Origin: Erwinia_E haradaeae_F
GTDB lineage: Bacteria > Pseudomonadota > Gammaproteobacteria > Enterobacterales > Enterobacteriaceae
Direction of reading: 5' to 3'
Assembly (NCBI RefSeq): GCF_900698855.1
Contig: NZ_LR217698.1
Location: 558,001 to 622,000, forward strand
Length of the DNA: 64,000 nucleotides
Shown: positions 49,085-59,113 of the stretch, piece after piece
Numbering within the stretch: position 1 is the stretch's first letter
How the letters are laid out: the number at the start of each line of letters is the position of its first letter
Made by a program: the position numbers and the translations under genes
Notes under the pieces: model-generated
Told to the model about the DNA's origin: nothing
Databases searched by the model: none
Seen by the model: the letters and a program-made list of their open reading frames with translations, nothing else

Positions 49085-51189
49085 AGTAAAATAGTCTTCT
49101 TTTTTTATAAATATAAATTTTATAGTTGTCGAAACCATGAAAATCAGGAGAATCAATCCAGATAATTTTGAAAAAATTCTAATAACCTACATATCCCTAA
49201 CTAATTACTCTATTTAGATTTACTTATATAAAAATATTAAAAATTCTAATAAATAAAGACTTTGATCTCTTCTTAAAAATTATCAATTATAAAATAAAAA
49301 CCCTAAATTCTACAATTTTATTCAAATTTAAATCATGGAATAACATTTAAAAAATCTAAAAAAATAAAAAAATTAATCATCTTAATCTTTAATATCAGAT
49401 TGTAATGTTAATTATATATAAATATATCATATGGTTGAGAAATTAACGCAGAGTCTTTGTTAAGAAAATCATATTTTATAATTCTTATTATTCCTTATAA
49501 TATAGATTAACTATCTTTTAGTAAACATAACTTATACAACTATACTTGAATACCAACTGCATTATCCATATAATAGCGATATAAAAAATAATTCATTTAG
49601 TCCATTAAGTATGTTTAATTTAAGCCCGTATCGTTGTCTATTTTGTATGAATAATTAATCATATTCCTGTCTAAAAAGTTTTTTATTAATTAAATAAATC
49701 TAAAATAAAAAATAAAATTATGTTAATTAACATTTTTATTATAGATATAAAAACTTATGAAAATTACTACCTACTAGCTACTGCCAAATAATGTTTTTTC
49801 CTCTAATGAATGTTAAGTTCAATCATTTATGTTAAATCTGATCATCTAATGAATATTAACTTTAGATATGAAGTTTTTCAGATATAATAATCATTATTAA
49901 TTGACGAGTATCGCTCCGTATCTTTCTCAAATTATATTACGTTCTATTTCCAATTAACTATCATTCCGTCTGTTCCTTGATCATGTTTCTAACACACCTC
50001 TAGTTACTATTTTAATACAATTCAAATTTTTTTATATAAAATTACGCTAAATAATTAAATAATCTCCTTTTACTAAAAAACTATACCCATTATATCTCCT
50101 AAATTCTTAATTATATCACAGTGAAAAATAAAAATCACTTATTCTAAAGATCAAGAAAATGTAAAAATATCCTGCAAATATCAAACAACTCTTTAATATC
50201 ATTAATTCATAATACATCAATATCGCAAAAATTAATTGCAAACTTTAATCATAGAAAGAATATCATAATTGGTCATGAAGAAAAAACTAAAAAATCTCCC
50301 TGATATACCAATCTACTATTTTCTCTATTATAATCTTCTTATCTTTAGTCAAACTCAGTTTTGAACAATCATGACTTACATAATTGAAGTGAAAATCAAG
50401 ATTATTTTACTAAACTCTGTTATATCTAATATACTTTCAATTCATACAAATTTTATAAATTTTGTACTAAAAATATTTAAACTATTTCTTAGTTTACATA
50501 AATCATTATTTCTATCATCTTAAATATTTATGTTGTATTAAATACTTCGTTATAGATGATATGTTATATTCTATTCACCTGTATTAATTAAGAATTGTGG
50601 TATAAGTTTTACTAAAAAATAATTATAGACTAGTAAAAACAAAAGATTTATTGGCTTGATTTATGATATACTGAATGATTTATTTAAATCATATCAAATT
50701 TATTTATATAGTACCATACTAATTAAGAAAATGTGATGAGAAAACATTCTAGGTTCTTTTTAGTTTTGTATATTCTGTTTCTTTACTTAGTTTGGTTTTA
50801 ACATCTATTCTTTAATATAAAAATTTGTATAATTATCCAATAAAATAATCTACAACCACAGTGTAACACATAAGTAAACACGGCAAAATCATTAAACTAC
50901 TATACTGATTAACTACAAAATGCGTGATATCAGAAAAGATTTCTAATGTAAACTTTCTAAGTGATGAGATGAAAGATTTAAAAAACTATTTAATGTATAA
51001 TATCTAATTTAATTCATTAAGATTATTTTATAATACTGAACTAGTAAAAAAATGAAGATGACCATGGTAAATAAATAGATAAATTAAAACTTATTAGATT
51101 CTTACAAAAAATGAAGATTAGCATTTTTAATATCAAAATTATTAACACTGAATCTTATCTTAAGATGTACATTATTAAAAATTTTCATC

Positions 51190-51218
51190 AAAAATCGTCA
51201 TTAGCTTGCCCATGACGA
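51190..51218 (-). terminator. Orphan intrinsic terminator
   Basis: On the minus strand TCGTCAT, a ten-base loop, ATGACGA, then five T residues. The 7-bp perfect stem has three G-C pairs and is immediately followed by the T-run, the best terminator shape in the window's spacers. No gene lies upstream of it on this strand for 900 bp. Confidence 0.5.
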
Positions 51219-51969
51219 CTAAATAATAACACAGATACTTTTGTTCTCTTCCATACACCTATAATTAGAATAGATATTTAAAAGTTAAAATTCAGATTTT
51301 ATAATCTATTAGTAAAAATCCAAAGCTTATCTTCCTCTAATAAAGGAATTATCTGTAAATAAAAATTTTTCAAAAATCCAGAAATCTCTTTTTTTATCGC
51401 TTATTTGAGCATCTATTCTCTAAGAGAGTCTTATATATTTAACTCTATAATATTCACTACAATCAATCTCAGTTAATTCACTTGCACAGATAATACCAAA
51501 TTAAATGAATTATGATATTAACTGAATTAAATATGTTTATGTATTTGTTAAAAATAAAATGTACTGAAGATATGAAACATACATAATAGCCTTATATTAC
51601 TCAGAAAGTATTAGCAATCTATTGATCTCGAAGAGTTTTAAGTTCATTAAAAATAACTTAAACCATATATTGATCAAAGGTAAACCTCATGGATTTAAGA
51701 GTCCTTATAACCAACTAGTTCTATCGATATTCAATTAATATAATGCAATATTATTCTATATGATAGATAAAAGATTTATTTTATTTTAGCATATTTACTG
51801 ACTTACTTAATTATAAAATAAATCTCTCAAATTTAACATGCATTTTAGATCTAAATTAAAATTATTAAGATATCATCTCAAAAGATAATATGAATGTTAT
51901 TAACTTAAAATCTGATAGTCTGTATTTTGACAATACAAAATATAAGAATATGTCGTGAATAGTAAAATC

Positions 51970-51978
51970 TGGTATAAT
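51970..51978 (+). promoter_or_regulatory. Extended -10 promoter element upstream of fruBKA
   Basis: TGGTATAAT matches the extended -10 consensus TGnTATAAT and lies 142 bp before the fruB start. No good -35 accompanies it. I see no palindrome matching the Cra (FruR) operator that controls fruBKA in E. coli. Confidence 0.35.
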
Positions 51979-52119
51979 ATATAATATGATTATAATTTTA
52001 ACTAAACATTTATTTAAATAATTGGTAATACTCATTAAAATACATTTAACTAATCACTTCTTTGATTACATTGTCTGTTAAAGGTAGTTTAAAATTTAAA
52101 TTTCGCAGAGAGGAAAACT

Positions 52120-53262
52120 ATGTTGCAATTAGCGCTTAATAATATCATAGCTGGAGCATTGGCTTGTGATAAACAAGATGCAATTCGCCAAGTCAACTCT
52201 GCTCTGACTGAAGCCGGTAACGTTAGTAGTGGATATTTAGATTCTATGTTAGCGCGTGAGAACCAGATGTCTACTTATTTAGGTAATGGCGTTGCGATTC
52301 CTCATGGAACAATTGATGCTCGTAGTCTAGTTGTAAAAACCGGTGTCCAAATTATCCATTTCCCTAAAGGAATAAATTGGGGAGAAAATCAAATAGTGTA
52401 TATGGTCATTGGTATTGCAGCAAAATCTGATGAACATTTATTGTTATTAAAAAAATTAACGCATATATTAAGTGATGAAAACCTAATCGAAAAACTAAAA
52501 ACTACTCATACAGTTAAAAGTCTACGCAATATATTTATTAGTGAAAAATTCTCTACTCAATTTAAATTTAACTCTTCCTTGATTTCTACAGAGGTAAATG
52601 CTAAAAATTTAATTACGCTACAAGCTATAAATGCTGGACTTCTCCAAGAAGAGGAAGCCATAGACTCTTCTTTTGTTTCTTATATCATTAAGAATCAACC
52701 GCTTAATCTTGGGCAAGGAATTTGGATAAACGATAGCCCTGATGGAAATCTTATCAGTGCTATTGCGATCAGTCGGTCAACTTCGCCATTCAATTGCAAT
52801 GGCGAAGTGGTATCGCTCTTAATAACAGTTTCTGTGGTTGATGATCAACCACTTAACATACTAAATAACTTGAGCAACTTGTTAGAAAAAAAGAAAGCAC
52901 TTCAATTATGGAGTGGAGATTCCGCATATATAATAAGAATACTCAACAATCCGTTGTCGTGCGAATCTGTGAAAGAAGAGGTAATTATAGAAGAATTTGT
53001 GATTCGTAATGAACATGGATTACATGCTCGTCCAGGTGCTATACTAGTTAATATAATTAAGCAATTTAACTGTGAGGTAAGTGTCATAAATCTTGATGGT
53101 AACAGAAAACCAGCTAATGGACGAAGTCTGATGAAACTTGTTTCTCTTGGTGCAAAAAAAGGTCATCACTTACGATTTATTTCTAAAGGAACGGAATCCA
53201 AACAACTAATAAATGCAATCGGGGAAGCTATTTCTTCTGGACTTGGAGAGATTCCTACATGA
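52120..53262 (+). CDS. fruB: Fructose PTS diphosphoryl transfer protein FruB (EIIA-FPr)
   Basis: Carries phosphate from enzyme I through an HPr-like domain and an EIIA domain to FruA. The 380 residues compare with 376 in E. coli. The EIIA-Fru domain (1-145) has the active His62 in GVAIPHGT; a middle linker domain (150-280) follows; the HPr-like domain (290-380) has active His302 in NEHGLHARPGA. AGAGAGGA lies five bases before the ATG. The stop codon overlaps the fruK start (ATGA), showing translational coupling. A PTS enzyme I (ptsI) is needed and is not in this window. Confidence 0.98.
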   Translation: MLQLALNNIIAGALACDKQDAIRQVNSALTEAGNVSSGYLDSMLARENQMSTYLGNGVAIPHGTIDARSLVVKTGVQIIHFPKGINWGENQIVYMVIGIAAKSDEHLLLLKKLTHILSDENLIEKLKTTHTVKSLRNIFISEKFSTQFKFNSSLISTEVNAKNLITLQAINAGLLQEEEAIDSSFVSYIIKNQPLNLGQGIWINDSPDGNLISAIAISRSTSPFNCNGEVVSLLITVSVVDDQPLNILNNLSNLLEKKKALQLWSGDSAYIIRILNNPLSCESVKEEVIIEEFVIRNEHGLHARPGAILVNIIKQFNCEVSVINLDGNRKPANGRSLMKLVSLGAKKGHHLRFISKGTESKQLINAIGEAISSGLGEIPT

Positions 53263-54221
53263 ACAAGCATGTAGCTATTATTACTTTTAACCCTGCCTAT
53301 GACTTAGTTGGTTATACTAATAAAATTCATTATGGTGCAATAAATTCACTAACAACCACTGGATTACATGCGGCTGGGAAAGGAATTAATGTTGCTAAAA
53401 TATTAAAATATCTTGATATTGATATTACAGTAAGCGGTTTTCTTGGAAAAGAAAATAAAGATGGTTTTCAGAAGTTGTTTACAACAATGAACTTTTATAA
53501 TTATTTTAAATTAGTAGAAGGACGAACCCGTGTTAATGTTAAAGTGACTGAAAAAAACAGTTCTCTTACTGAATTCAATTTTTCCGGCTTTACAGTCACC
53601 CAACAAGATTGGGAAAATTTTTCTAACGACTCACTGATCTGGTTAAAAAAATTTGATATACTTTGTATTAGTGGTAGCCTGCCAAAAGGAATTAGGTTAT
53701 CTTCTTTTACTCAGTGGATGAAAAAACTGAATGAATGCTGTCCATTTGTCATATTTGATAGCAGTGAAGAAACGCTTGTAGCAGGGCTAGAAGCGCATCC
53801 ATGGCTAATTAAACCTAACTACCATGAATTAGAAACCTTGGTTGGAAAGAAATTGCCAACCATAGAAGATATTGTTACTTCTGCTAAAAGTATCCAAAAA
53901 AAAGGTATTACTAATGTAGTGGTATCATTAGGATCTCAAGGAGCAATATGGGTCACTGCTACTGAAAAATGGATAGCAAAACCTCCATTGTGTCATGTTG
54001 TAAGCGCTGTTGGAGCAGGTGATGCCATGGTTGGGGGTATGATTTATGGACTTTGTATGAATTACTCAAGTGAGCACACCTTTCGTTTAGCAACTGCATT
54101 GTCTGCGCTGACAGTTAGCCAAGGCAGTGTTGCAATCTCTGATCGTGCAGAATTAGATACAATGATGGCACGTATTGTTTTACATCCATATCAAACAATG
54201 ATAACTGGGGAGACGCAATGA
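53259..54221 (+). CDS. fruK: 1-phosphofructokinase (FruK)
   Basis: Phosphorylates fructose 1-phosphate, delivered by FruA, to fructose 1,6-bisphosphate for glycolysis. The 320 residues compare with 312 in E. coli. PfkB-family features: the N-terminal NPAYDLVG, the HAAGKGINVAKILK substrate motif (38-50) and the C-terminal ATP-site motif GAGDAMVGG with catalytic Asp255. GGAGAG inside the fruB end serves as ribosome site. It overlaps fruB by four bases and fruA by four bases (both ATGA), so the operon is fully compact while its surroundings are eroded. Confidence 0.98.
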   Translation: MNKHVAIITFNPAYDLVGYTNKIHYGAINSLTTTGLHAAGKGINVAKILKYLDIDITVSGFLGKENKDGFQKLFTTMNFYNYFKLVEGRTRVNVKVTEKNSSLTEFNFSGFTVTQQDWENFSNDSLIWLKKFDILCISGSLPKGIRLSSFTQWMKKLNECCPFVIFDSSEETLVAGLEAHPWLIKPNYHELETLVGKKLPTIEDIVTSAKSIQKKGITNVVVSLGSQGAIWVTATEKWIAKPPLCHVVSAVGAGDAMVGGMIYGLCMNYSSEHTFRLATALSALTVSQGSVAISDRAELDTMMARIVLHPYQTMITGETQ

Positions 54222-55906
54222 AAACCATTCTGATAATAGATTGTTCACTAGGATTAGCTACACGCCACATGGCGAAAAATCTAACTAAAACAGCCGCAGA
54301 ACAATCTGGTATTCTTCTAACTGATCAGTTAGAAGAAGCCGATAGAGTGATCGTAGTTGGTCAAATTCCTTCAATAAATAATCAACTATACAGTAAAAAA
54401 ATTTATTTAGTAGATATCGCACAGTTACTTCATCATCCAAAAAAAATTCTGTTAACAGCTCAAACTGATGCTCAAGTATATTCTATATCTGCTCCTCAAT
54501 TAGTCAGTTTACCTCAACCGAAAATTCAACAAAAACGCATTATAGCAGTTACTGCTTGTCCAACTGGTATAGCGCATACATTTATGGCAGCCGAAGCTAT
54601 AAATAATGAAGCTAAAAAACGCGGTTGGTGGATTAAAGTAGAAACACGTGGTTCAGTAGGCGTTGGTAATGTTATTACAGATGATGAAGTAAAACTTGCT
54701 GATCTGGTCATAGTAGCCGCCGATATCGATATTGATTTATCTAAATTCTCTGACAAACTTATATATCGAACCTCAACTAGCTCAGCACTAAAGAATACAA
54801 AAGAGGAATTAGATAAAGCTATCACAGAAGCTAAACTCTATCAAACTATAAATGAAAAAATAACAACTACAAAAACAAATCAAGAAAGTACCGGAGTATA
54901 TCGTCACTTACTTACTGGAGTTTCATATATGTTACCTCTAGTTGTTGCAGGTGGATTAATTACTGCATTATCATTTGCTGTTAGCAACACTATTATTCAT
55001 CAATTTAGTGCATTAGCGCCTGTCCTGATGCAAGTAGGAAGCGGAGCTGCTCTCGCATTAATGATTCCAGTGCTGGCAGGTTTTATTTCCTTCTCTATTT
55101 CGGACCGTCCTGGATTAGCACCAGGTTTAATAGGTGGGGTGCTAGCATCTAGCGTTAACGCAGGTTTTCTTGGTGGAATTATTGCCGGTTTTATTGCTGG
55201 ATACACGGTAAAATTCGTTAATTTACAATGTCGTCTTCCAAAAAGTTTAGAGTCATTGAAACCAATTTTACTCCTTCCTGTAATATCTAGCTTAGTGACA
55301 GGCTTGCTGATGATCTATGTAGTCGGTAAACCCATTTCCAGTATTATGTCTATCCTGACTAATGGTTTAGAGAATCTTGGAACCGCTAATTCCATAGTCC
55401 TGGGGGCTATTCTTGGTGGCATGATGTGTATTGATATGGGTGGACCACTTAATAAAGTAGCATATTCATTTGGTGTAGGATTTCTGAGTTCACAAACTTA
55501 TACACCAATGGCCGCCATAATGGCGGCTGGTATTGTACCTCCATTTGCAATGGGACTGGCAACATTACTAGTAAGAAAAAAATTTAGCCAAAACCAACGT
55601 GAGTTGGGAAAGGCGGCTTTCATACTCGGCATGTGCTTTATTTCAGAAGGTGCTATTCCATTCGCTGCACGCGATCCAATACGCGTTCTTCCTTGTTGTG
55701 CTATTGGCGGCGCAGTAACTGGGGCAATCTCTATGGCAATTGGAGCTAAACTAGTCGCTCCGCATGGAGGTTTATTTGTCCTTTTTATTCCCGGCGCCAT
55801 TACTCCGGTCTTTGGTTATCTCATCGCAATCATAATTGGTACATTAGTAGCTGGAGTTTCTTATGCACAATTAAAGAATCCAGAAGTTACGTATAATACA
55901 GCTTAG
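54218..55906 (+). CDS. fruA: Fructose-specific PTS permease FruA (EIIB'BC)
   Basis: Inner-membrane transporter that imports fructose and phosphorylates it to fructose 1-phosphate. The 562 residues compare with 563 in E. coli. A degenerate EIIB' domain (1-95) is followed by EIIB (105-205) with the phosphocysteine C114 in VTACPTGIAHT. The EIIC domain (about 225-555) has about eight to ten hydrophobic segments and keeps GGPLNKVAY and EGAIPFAARDP. GGGGAGA precedes the start within fruK. No truncation. It faces nfo, whose stop is 58 bp away. Confidence 0.98.
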   Translation: MKTILIIDCSLGLATRHMAKNLTKTAAEQSGILLTDQLEEADRVIVVGQIPSINNQLYSKKIYLVDIAQLLHHPKKILLTAQTDAQVYSISAPQLVSLPQPKIQQKRIIAVTACPTGIAHTFMAAEAINNEAKKRGWWIKVETRGSVGVGNVITDDEVKLADLVIVAADIDIDLSKFSDKLIYRTSTSSALKNTKEELDKAITEAKLYQTINEKITTTKTNQESTGVYRHLLTGVSYMLPLVVAGGLITALSFAVSNTIIHQFSALAPVLMQVGSGAALALMIPVLAGFISFSISDRPGLAPGLIGGVLASSVNAGFLGGIIAGFIAGYTVKFVNLQCRLPKSLESLKPILLLPVISSLVTGLLMIYVVGKPISSIMSILTNGLENLGTANSIVLGAILGGMMCIDMGGPLNKVAYSFGVGFLSSQTYTPMAAIMAAGIVPPFAMGLATLLVRKKFSQNQRELGKAAFILGMCFISEGAIPFAARDPIRVLPCCAIGGAVTGAISMAIGAKLVAPHGGLFVLFIPGAITPVFGYLIAIIIGTLVAGVSYAQLKNPEVTYNTA

Positions 55907-55964
55907 TTCATTCTGTATTTTTATTAATTACTAACAAAATTATTCGAAATATAAAATATTTTTA

Positions 55965-56840
55965 TTAAAAACATGATAATATTGCGTTATTTCTAGTTAA
56001 CAATTGCTCTGATTTTAACCAAAATATTTCATGTTTCCAAAGTGCAGGATTAATTGTTTCTAAGATCATAGGAATCTTATCAAAACGACTATCCTGCATT
56101 AACCAACTAAATAAAACCTGACCAATTCTACCTTTACCCAAACTTTCATGACGATCAATCCGACTACCTAGCTCATTTTTTGAGTCATTAATATGCATTC
56201 CTCGTAAATAATGTAAACCAACAATACGATGAAAATTCATAAAGGTTTCTATACAAGCCCTTTCAGTACGAAAATCATAGCCTGCAGCAAAAGCATGACA
56301 CGTATCAATACAGACACCAACACGTGATTTATCTTCCACACCTTTAATAATACCCGCTAAATGTTCAAAAGAAAATCCAAGGTTACTACCCTGTCCTGCA
56401 GTATTTTCAATTACTAAAGTTACCCCTCTTGTTCTATCTAAAATGATGTTAATAGACTCAGAGATACGTTCTAAGCAATGTTTTTCTGTTATCTGATTGA
56501 GATGGCTTCCAGGATGGAAATTAATTAATTTAAGACCTAATTGGTGACAACGTATAACTTCATTTATAAAAGAAACACGTGATTTTTTTAATCCTTCTTT
56601 TGTAGGGTGACCCAAATTAATTAAGTAGCTACTATGTGGTATAATTTGGAATGCATTGAATTTTTTTTTCTCACAAGTATAACGAAATAAATCAATTTGT
56701 TCCGCGGTAAGAGGAGGAGAATGCCATTTTCTTTGATTTTTCACAAAAAGTGATAGAGCCGTTGCTTCTATTTGTGCTGCTCGTTCTATTGCTAGATGAA
56801 GACCTCCCGCTGCACTCATATGTGCTCCAATATACTTCAT
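55965..56840 (-). CDS. nfo: Deoxyribonuclease IV (endonuclease IV, Nfo)
   Basis: AP endonuclease that cuts 5' to abasic sites and removes blocked 3' ends in base-excision repair. The 291 residues compare with 285 in E. coli. Metal-binding motifs of the AP2 TIM barrel are intact: GAHMSAAGG at the N-terminus, INFHPGSH, VIENTAGQGSNLG, CIDTCHAFAAGYD, HINDSKNELGSRIDRHESLG and ILETINP. The location next to fruA matches E. coli. With recB it is one of two repair genes in the window. Confidence 0.98.
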   Translation of the reverse strand: MKYIGAHMSAAGGLHLAIERAAQIEATALSLFVKNQRKWHSPPLTAEQIDLFRYTCEKKKFNAFQIIPHSSYLINLGHPTKEGLKKSRVSFINEVIRCHQLGLKLINFHPGSHLNQITEKHCLERISESINIILDRTRGVTLVIENTAGQGSNLGFSFEHLAGIIKGVEDKSRVGVCIDTCHAFAAGYDFRTERACIETFMNFHRIVGLHYLRGMHINDSKNELGSRIDRHESLGKGRIGQVLFSWLMQDSRFDKIPMILETINPALWKHEIFWLKSEQLLTRNNAILSCF

Positions 56841-57770
56841 TATTTTAATCCCCTATTAAATATGATATAAATCATCTCTAGTCAAACCAAAACAATTCTG
56901 TAATATACTCAATAATTCTTCATATCGTTTTATTAGTAATATAAATACTAGATGTATTCCATTAAATACCAAAAACATATTTCTTAGCTTCTTAAGAACG
57001 CAACTAATAAGAATTACTTCAAAATCATCATATATAAATAAGAGTTATTAATTTTATAATTATCATATATATCTACGTGTATTCGTAATCTGATATAGAA
57101 TTTTTATTCTAGAATAGTCATTAGATACTATTCACTTTTATCCATAATACTCTTTAAGTATTATAACTTAATTAAGCCATACATTTATAATATGTATTAT
57201 AAATAGGTTATCTAATTGTCTTTGATTTAGAAGTGAGAAGATTTCTCAAAATACAAATAAAAATGATATTAAAAACTTTATATTAAATAATATTATTATT
57301 TAATATTTTAATGTAATTTTTGCTAAAAAATTTTTTCATTATATTTTTATATTAGTTGATTTTTATAGAAAAATCTAACACATAGATAAATTAAAGATAT
57401 ATCAATGTTAATAATGATAATCATTATTCATCACTTCTATATGTTTTTCTGATACTGAAATGAGGTGCGTATTAATCTATAATTAAACTCTGATTCTATA
57501 TATCTCATAAAACGTTCTTAAATAACACTTAGAGATCTTATATATCAAAATATATAAGCGTTTATCTTCTTTAAGAAAGAAATAACTTAATATTCATATT
57601 GTATCTTCTTAATTAAACTTTAATTACTTAATCTAATTAAAATACAAGAAACATATATCTTTAATCTTCACATATATAAAAAGACAATTTCTCTTTCTTT
57701 AAAAAAAGAAACTTATTAAGTTATCATGAATATATTAAAGTATTATACGAAATATTATTAAAGAAGAAGT
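56841..57770. other. Spacer between mepM and nfo with an orphan Fur-like box
   Basis: No gene recognised. E. coli has lpxM after mepM, and the gap is about lpxM-sized, but no similarity remains. It contains a Fur-box-like palindrome (57410-57428), CTTATATAT-CAAA-ATATATAAG (57537-57558) and TTTCTTT-AAAA-AAAGAAA (57694-57711), the last 60 nt past the mepM stop. Confidence 0.55.
57410..57428. promoter_or_regulatory. Fur-box-like palindrome without an adjacent gene
   Basis: AATAATGATAATCATTATT matches the 19-bp Fur consensus GATAATGATAATCATTATC at 17 positions, differing only at the two ends. No start codon of an intact gene lies within 500 bp in an orientation it could control. It may be the operator of a lost iron-regulated gene. 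Confidence 0.4.
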
Positions 57771-59096
57771 CTATCTATTTTTGAACTGCATTATGGTTTT
57801 GTTTACCTTATCTAAATAATGTCGACGGGCCTCACCAGTTATTCCTTTCATACAAGGAAGTCGAGCAGTTAAGGGGTTTACAGCATGATTATTAATCCAT
57901 ATTTCAAAATGAACATGAGGCCCAGTCGATCGACCGGTATTACCAGAAAAAGCAATACACTGACCACGCTTGACTCGATCTCCTGGCTTTACAAGAAGAG
58001 TTTTCAAGTGCATGTATCGTGTCATATATTGACGCCCATGGCGTATAGCTACATAATTCCCCGCTGTACTGCTACATTTAGATACCATGACCTCACCATC
58101 CCCTATCGATAAAATAGGGGTGCCAATAGGAACAGCAAAGTCCACACCTTTATGTGGTGCAATACGACCGGTCACTGGATTAGCACGTCGTGGATCGAAT
58201 TGAGATGAAATACGATATCGCCTAACTGTCGGGAACCGCATGAAACCACTATTCAAACCTGACCCACTACGATCATAAAACTTTCCATCAGAAGCGCGAA
58301 TAGCATAATAATTTTTTCCAGAACTACTCAAACGAACTCCAATTAATTCACTTTGTTGTCTTTGACCATCTAAAATTTCACGCATGATTAAAACCCTAAA
58401 GTCATCACCATCACGGAGTTTTCGAAAATCTATTTGCCACTGTAAAGATTTAATAACTTCAGTAATCTCACTATTACTTAACCCAGCAAGTTTAGCGCTT
58501 CTAATAAAACTACCATTAACTATAACTGTTAATCTATCACGTTGCCATTTTCCAGTTTTTAACAATACCGATAACTTGAACCTATCTTGTACACGATCAT
58601 ATCGTCGACTTTCTCGACGGGATCGTTCCCAAGTAACACTTTGTAACCGACTGGCATTATTTAATGTCCATGAAAATTTTTGTCCGATTTTTAAATTATA
58701 TAAATGTGGATCAGATTTAACGAGTTGTCTAATATCTGCTATCTCAATACCATACTGGTTTAGTATGTTACTCAGTGTATCTCCTGAGGAAACAATATAA
58801 TCATGTGTTTCAATTTCATTAGGAATATCATTATCAAATTCATCTTTGGGCAGATCTTCTTCTATAACAGAATTTTCTGTCTCTATAGGTTCGCTATCTA
58901 GCGGAAGAGAAATGCTCAACGAAAGTGTCTTAAAGTGAGAATGATCAGCTTTAAAACTTGTTCCAATGATTTTATAAACACAAACATTCCAGATAAAAAT
59001 AATCAGGCTAACTATAATCAGAATACTTAATATAATACGGTAAAAATAGGAAAAACTATTAAACTCTATCTTAAGAGAGTTGAGTGTTTTCTGCAC
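57771..59096 (-). CDS. mepM: Murein DD-endopeptidase MepM (YebA)
   Basis: Cuts D-Ala-mDAP cross-links so that new peptidoglycan can be inserted. The 441 residues compare with 440 in E. coli. One membrane anchor (about 18-38), a LysM domain (99-143, YIVSSGDTLSNILNQYG), a central domain, then the M23 peptidase with zinc ligands H315 and D319 (HKGVDF) and H394/H396 (HVHFE). The start codon is GTG, supported by alignment of its MQ start and AAGGAAG upstream. The gene follows znuA by 17 bp on the same strand, as in E. coli. lpxM, next in E. coli, is gone. Confidence 0.97.
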   Translation of the reverse strand: MQKTLNSLKIEFNSFSYFYRIILSILIIVSLIIFIWNVCVYKIIGTSFKADHSHFKTLSLSISLPLDSEPIETENSVIEEDLPKDEFDNDIPNEIETHDYIVSSGDTLSNILNQYGIEIADIRQLVKSDPHLYNLKIGQKFSWTLNNASRLQSVTWERSRRESRRYDRVQDRFKLSVLLKTGKWQRDRLTVIVNGSFIRSAKLAGLSNSEITEVIKSLQWQIDFRKLRDGDDFRVLIMREILDGQRQQSELIGVRLSSSGKNYYAIRASDGKFYDRSGSGLNSGFMRFPTVRRYRISSQFDPRRANPVTGRIAPHKGVDFAVPIGTPILSIGDGEVMVSKCSSTAGNYVAIRHGRQYMTRYMHLKTLLVKPGDRVKRGQCIAFSGNTGRSTGPHVHFEIWINNHAVNPLTARLPCMKGITGEARRHYLDKVNKTIMQFKNR

Positions 59097-59113
59097 GCAC
59101 GACTTCCTTTACT

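Larger units (their letters stand above)
49085..52119. other. 3-kb spacer between ybeY and fruB (former ybeZ/miaB region)
   Basis: No intact gene. In E. coli ybeZ and miaB (about 2.5 kb) precede ybeY on this strand. Seen here: an imperfect 18-bp direct repeat (49802-49819 and 49845-49862), a slightly G+C-richer patch near 49900-49985, an orphan minus-strand terminator (51190-51218) and a fruB promoter candidate (51970-51978). Confidence 0.55.

Noticed and set aside
55498..55800. 100-codon minus-strand frame
   Set aside because: Antisense to the fruA membrane domain; Ala/Pro/Ile-rich mirror of a hydrophobic coding sequence.
58384..58800. 138-codon plus-strand frame
   Set aside because: Antisense to mepM, whose domains and active site are intact.
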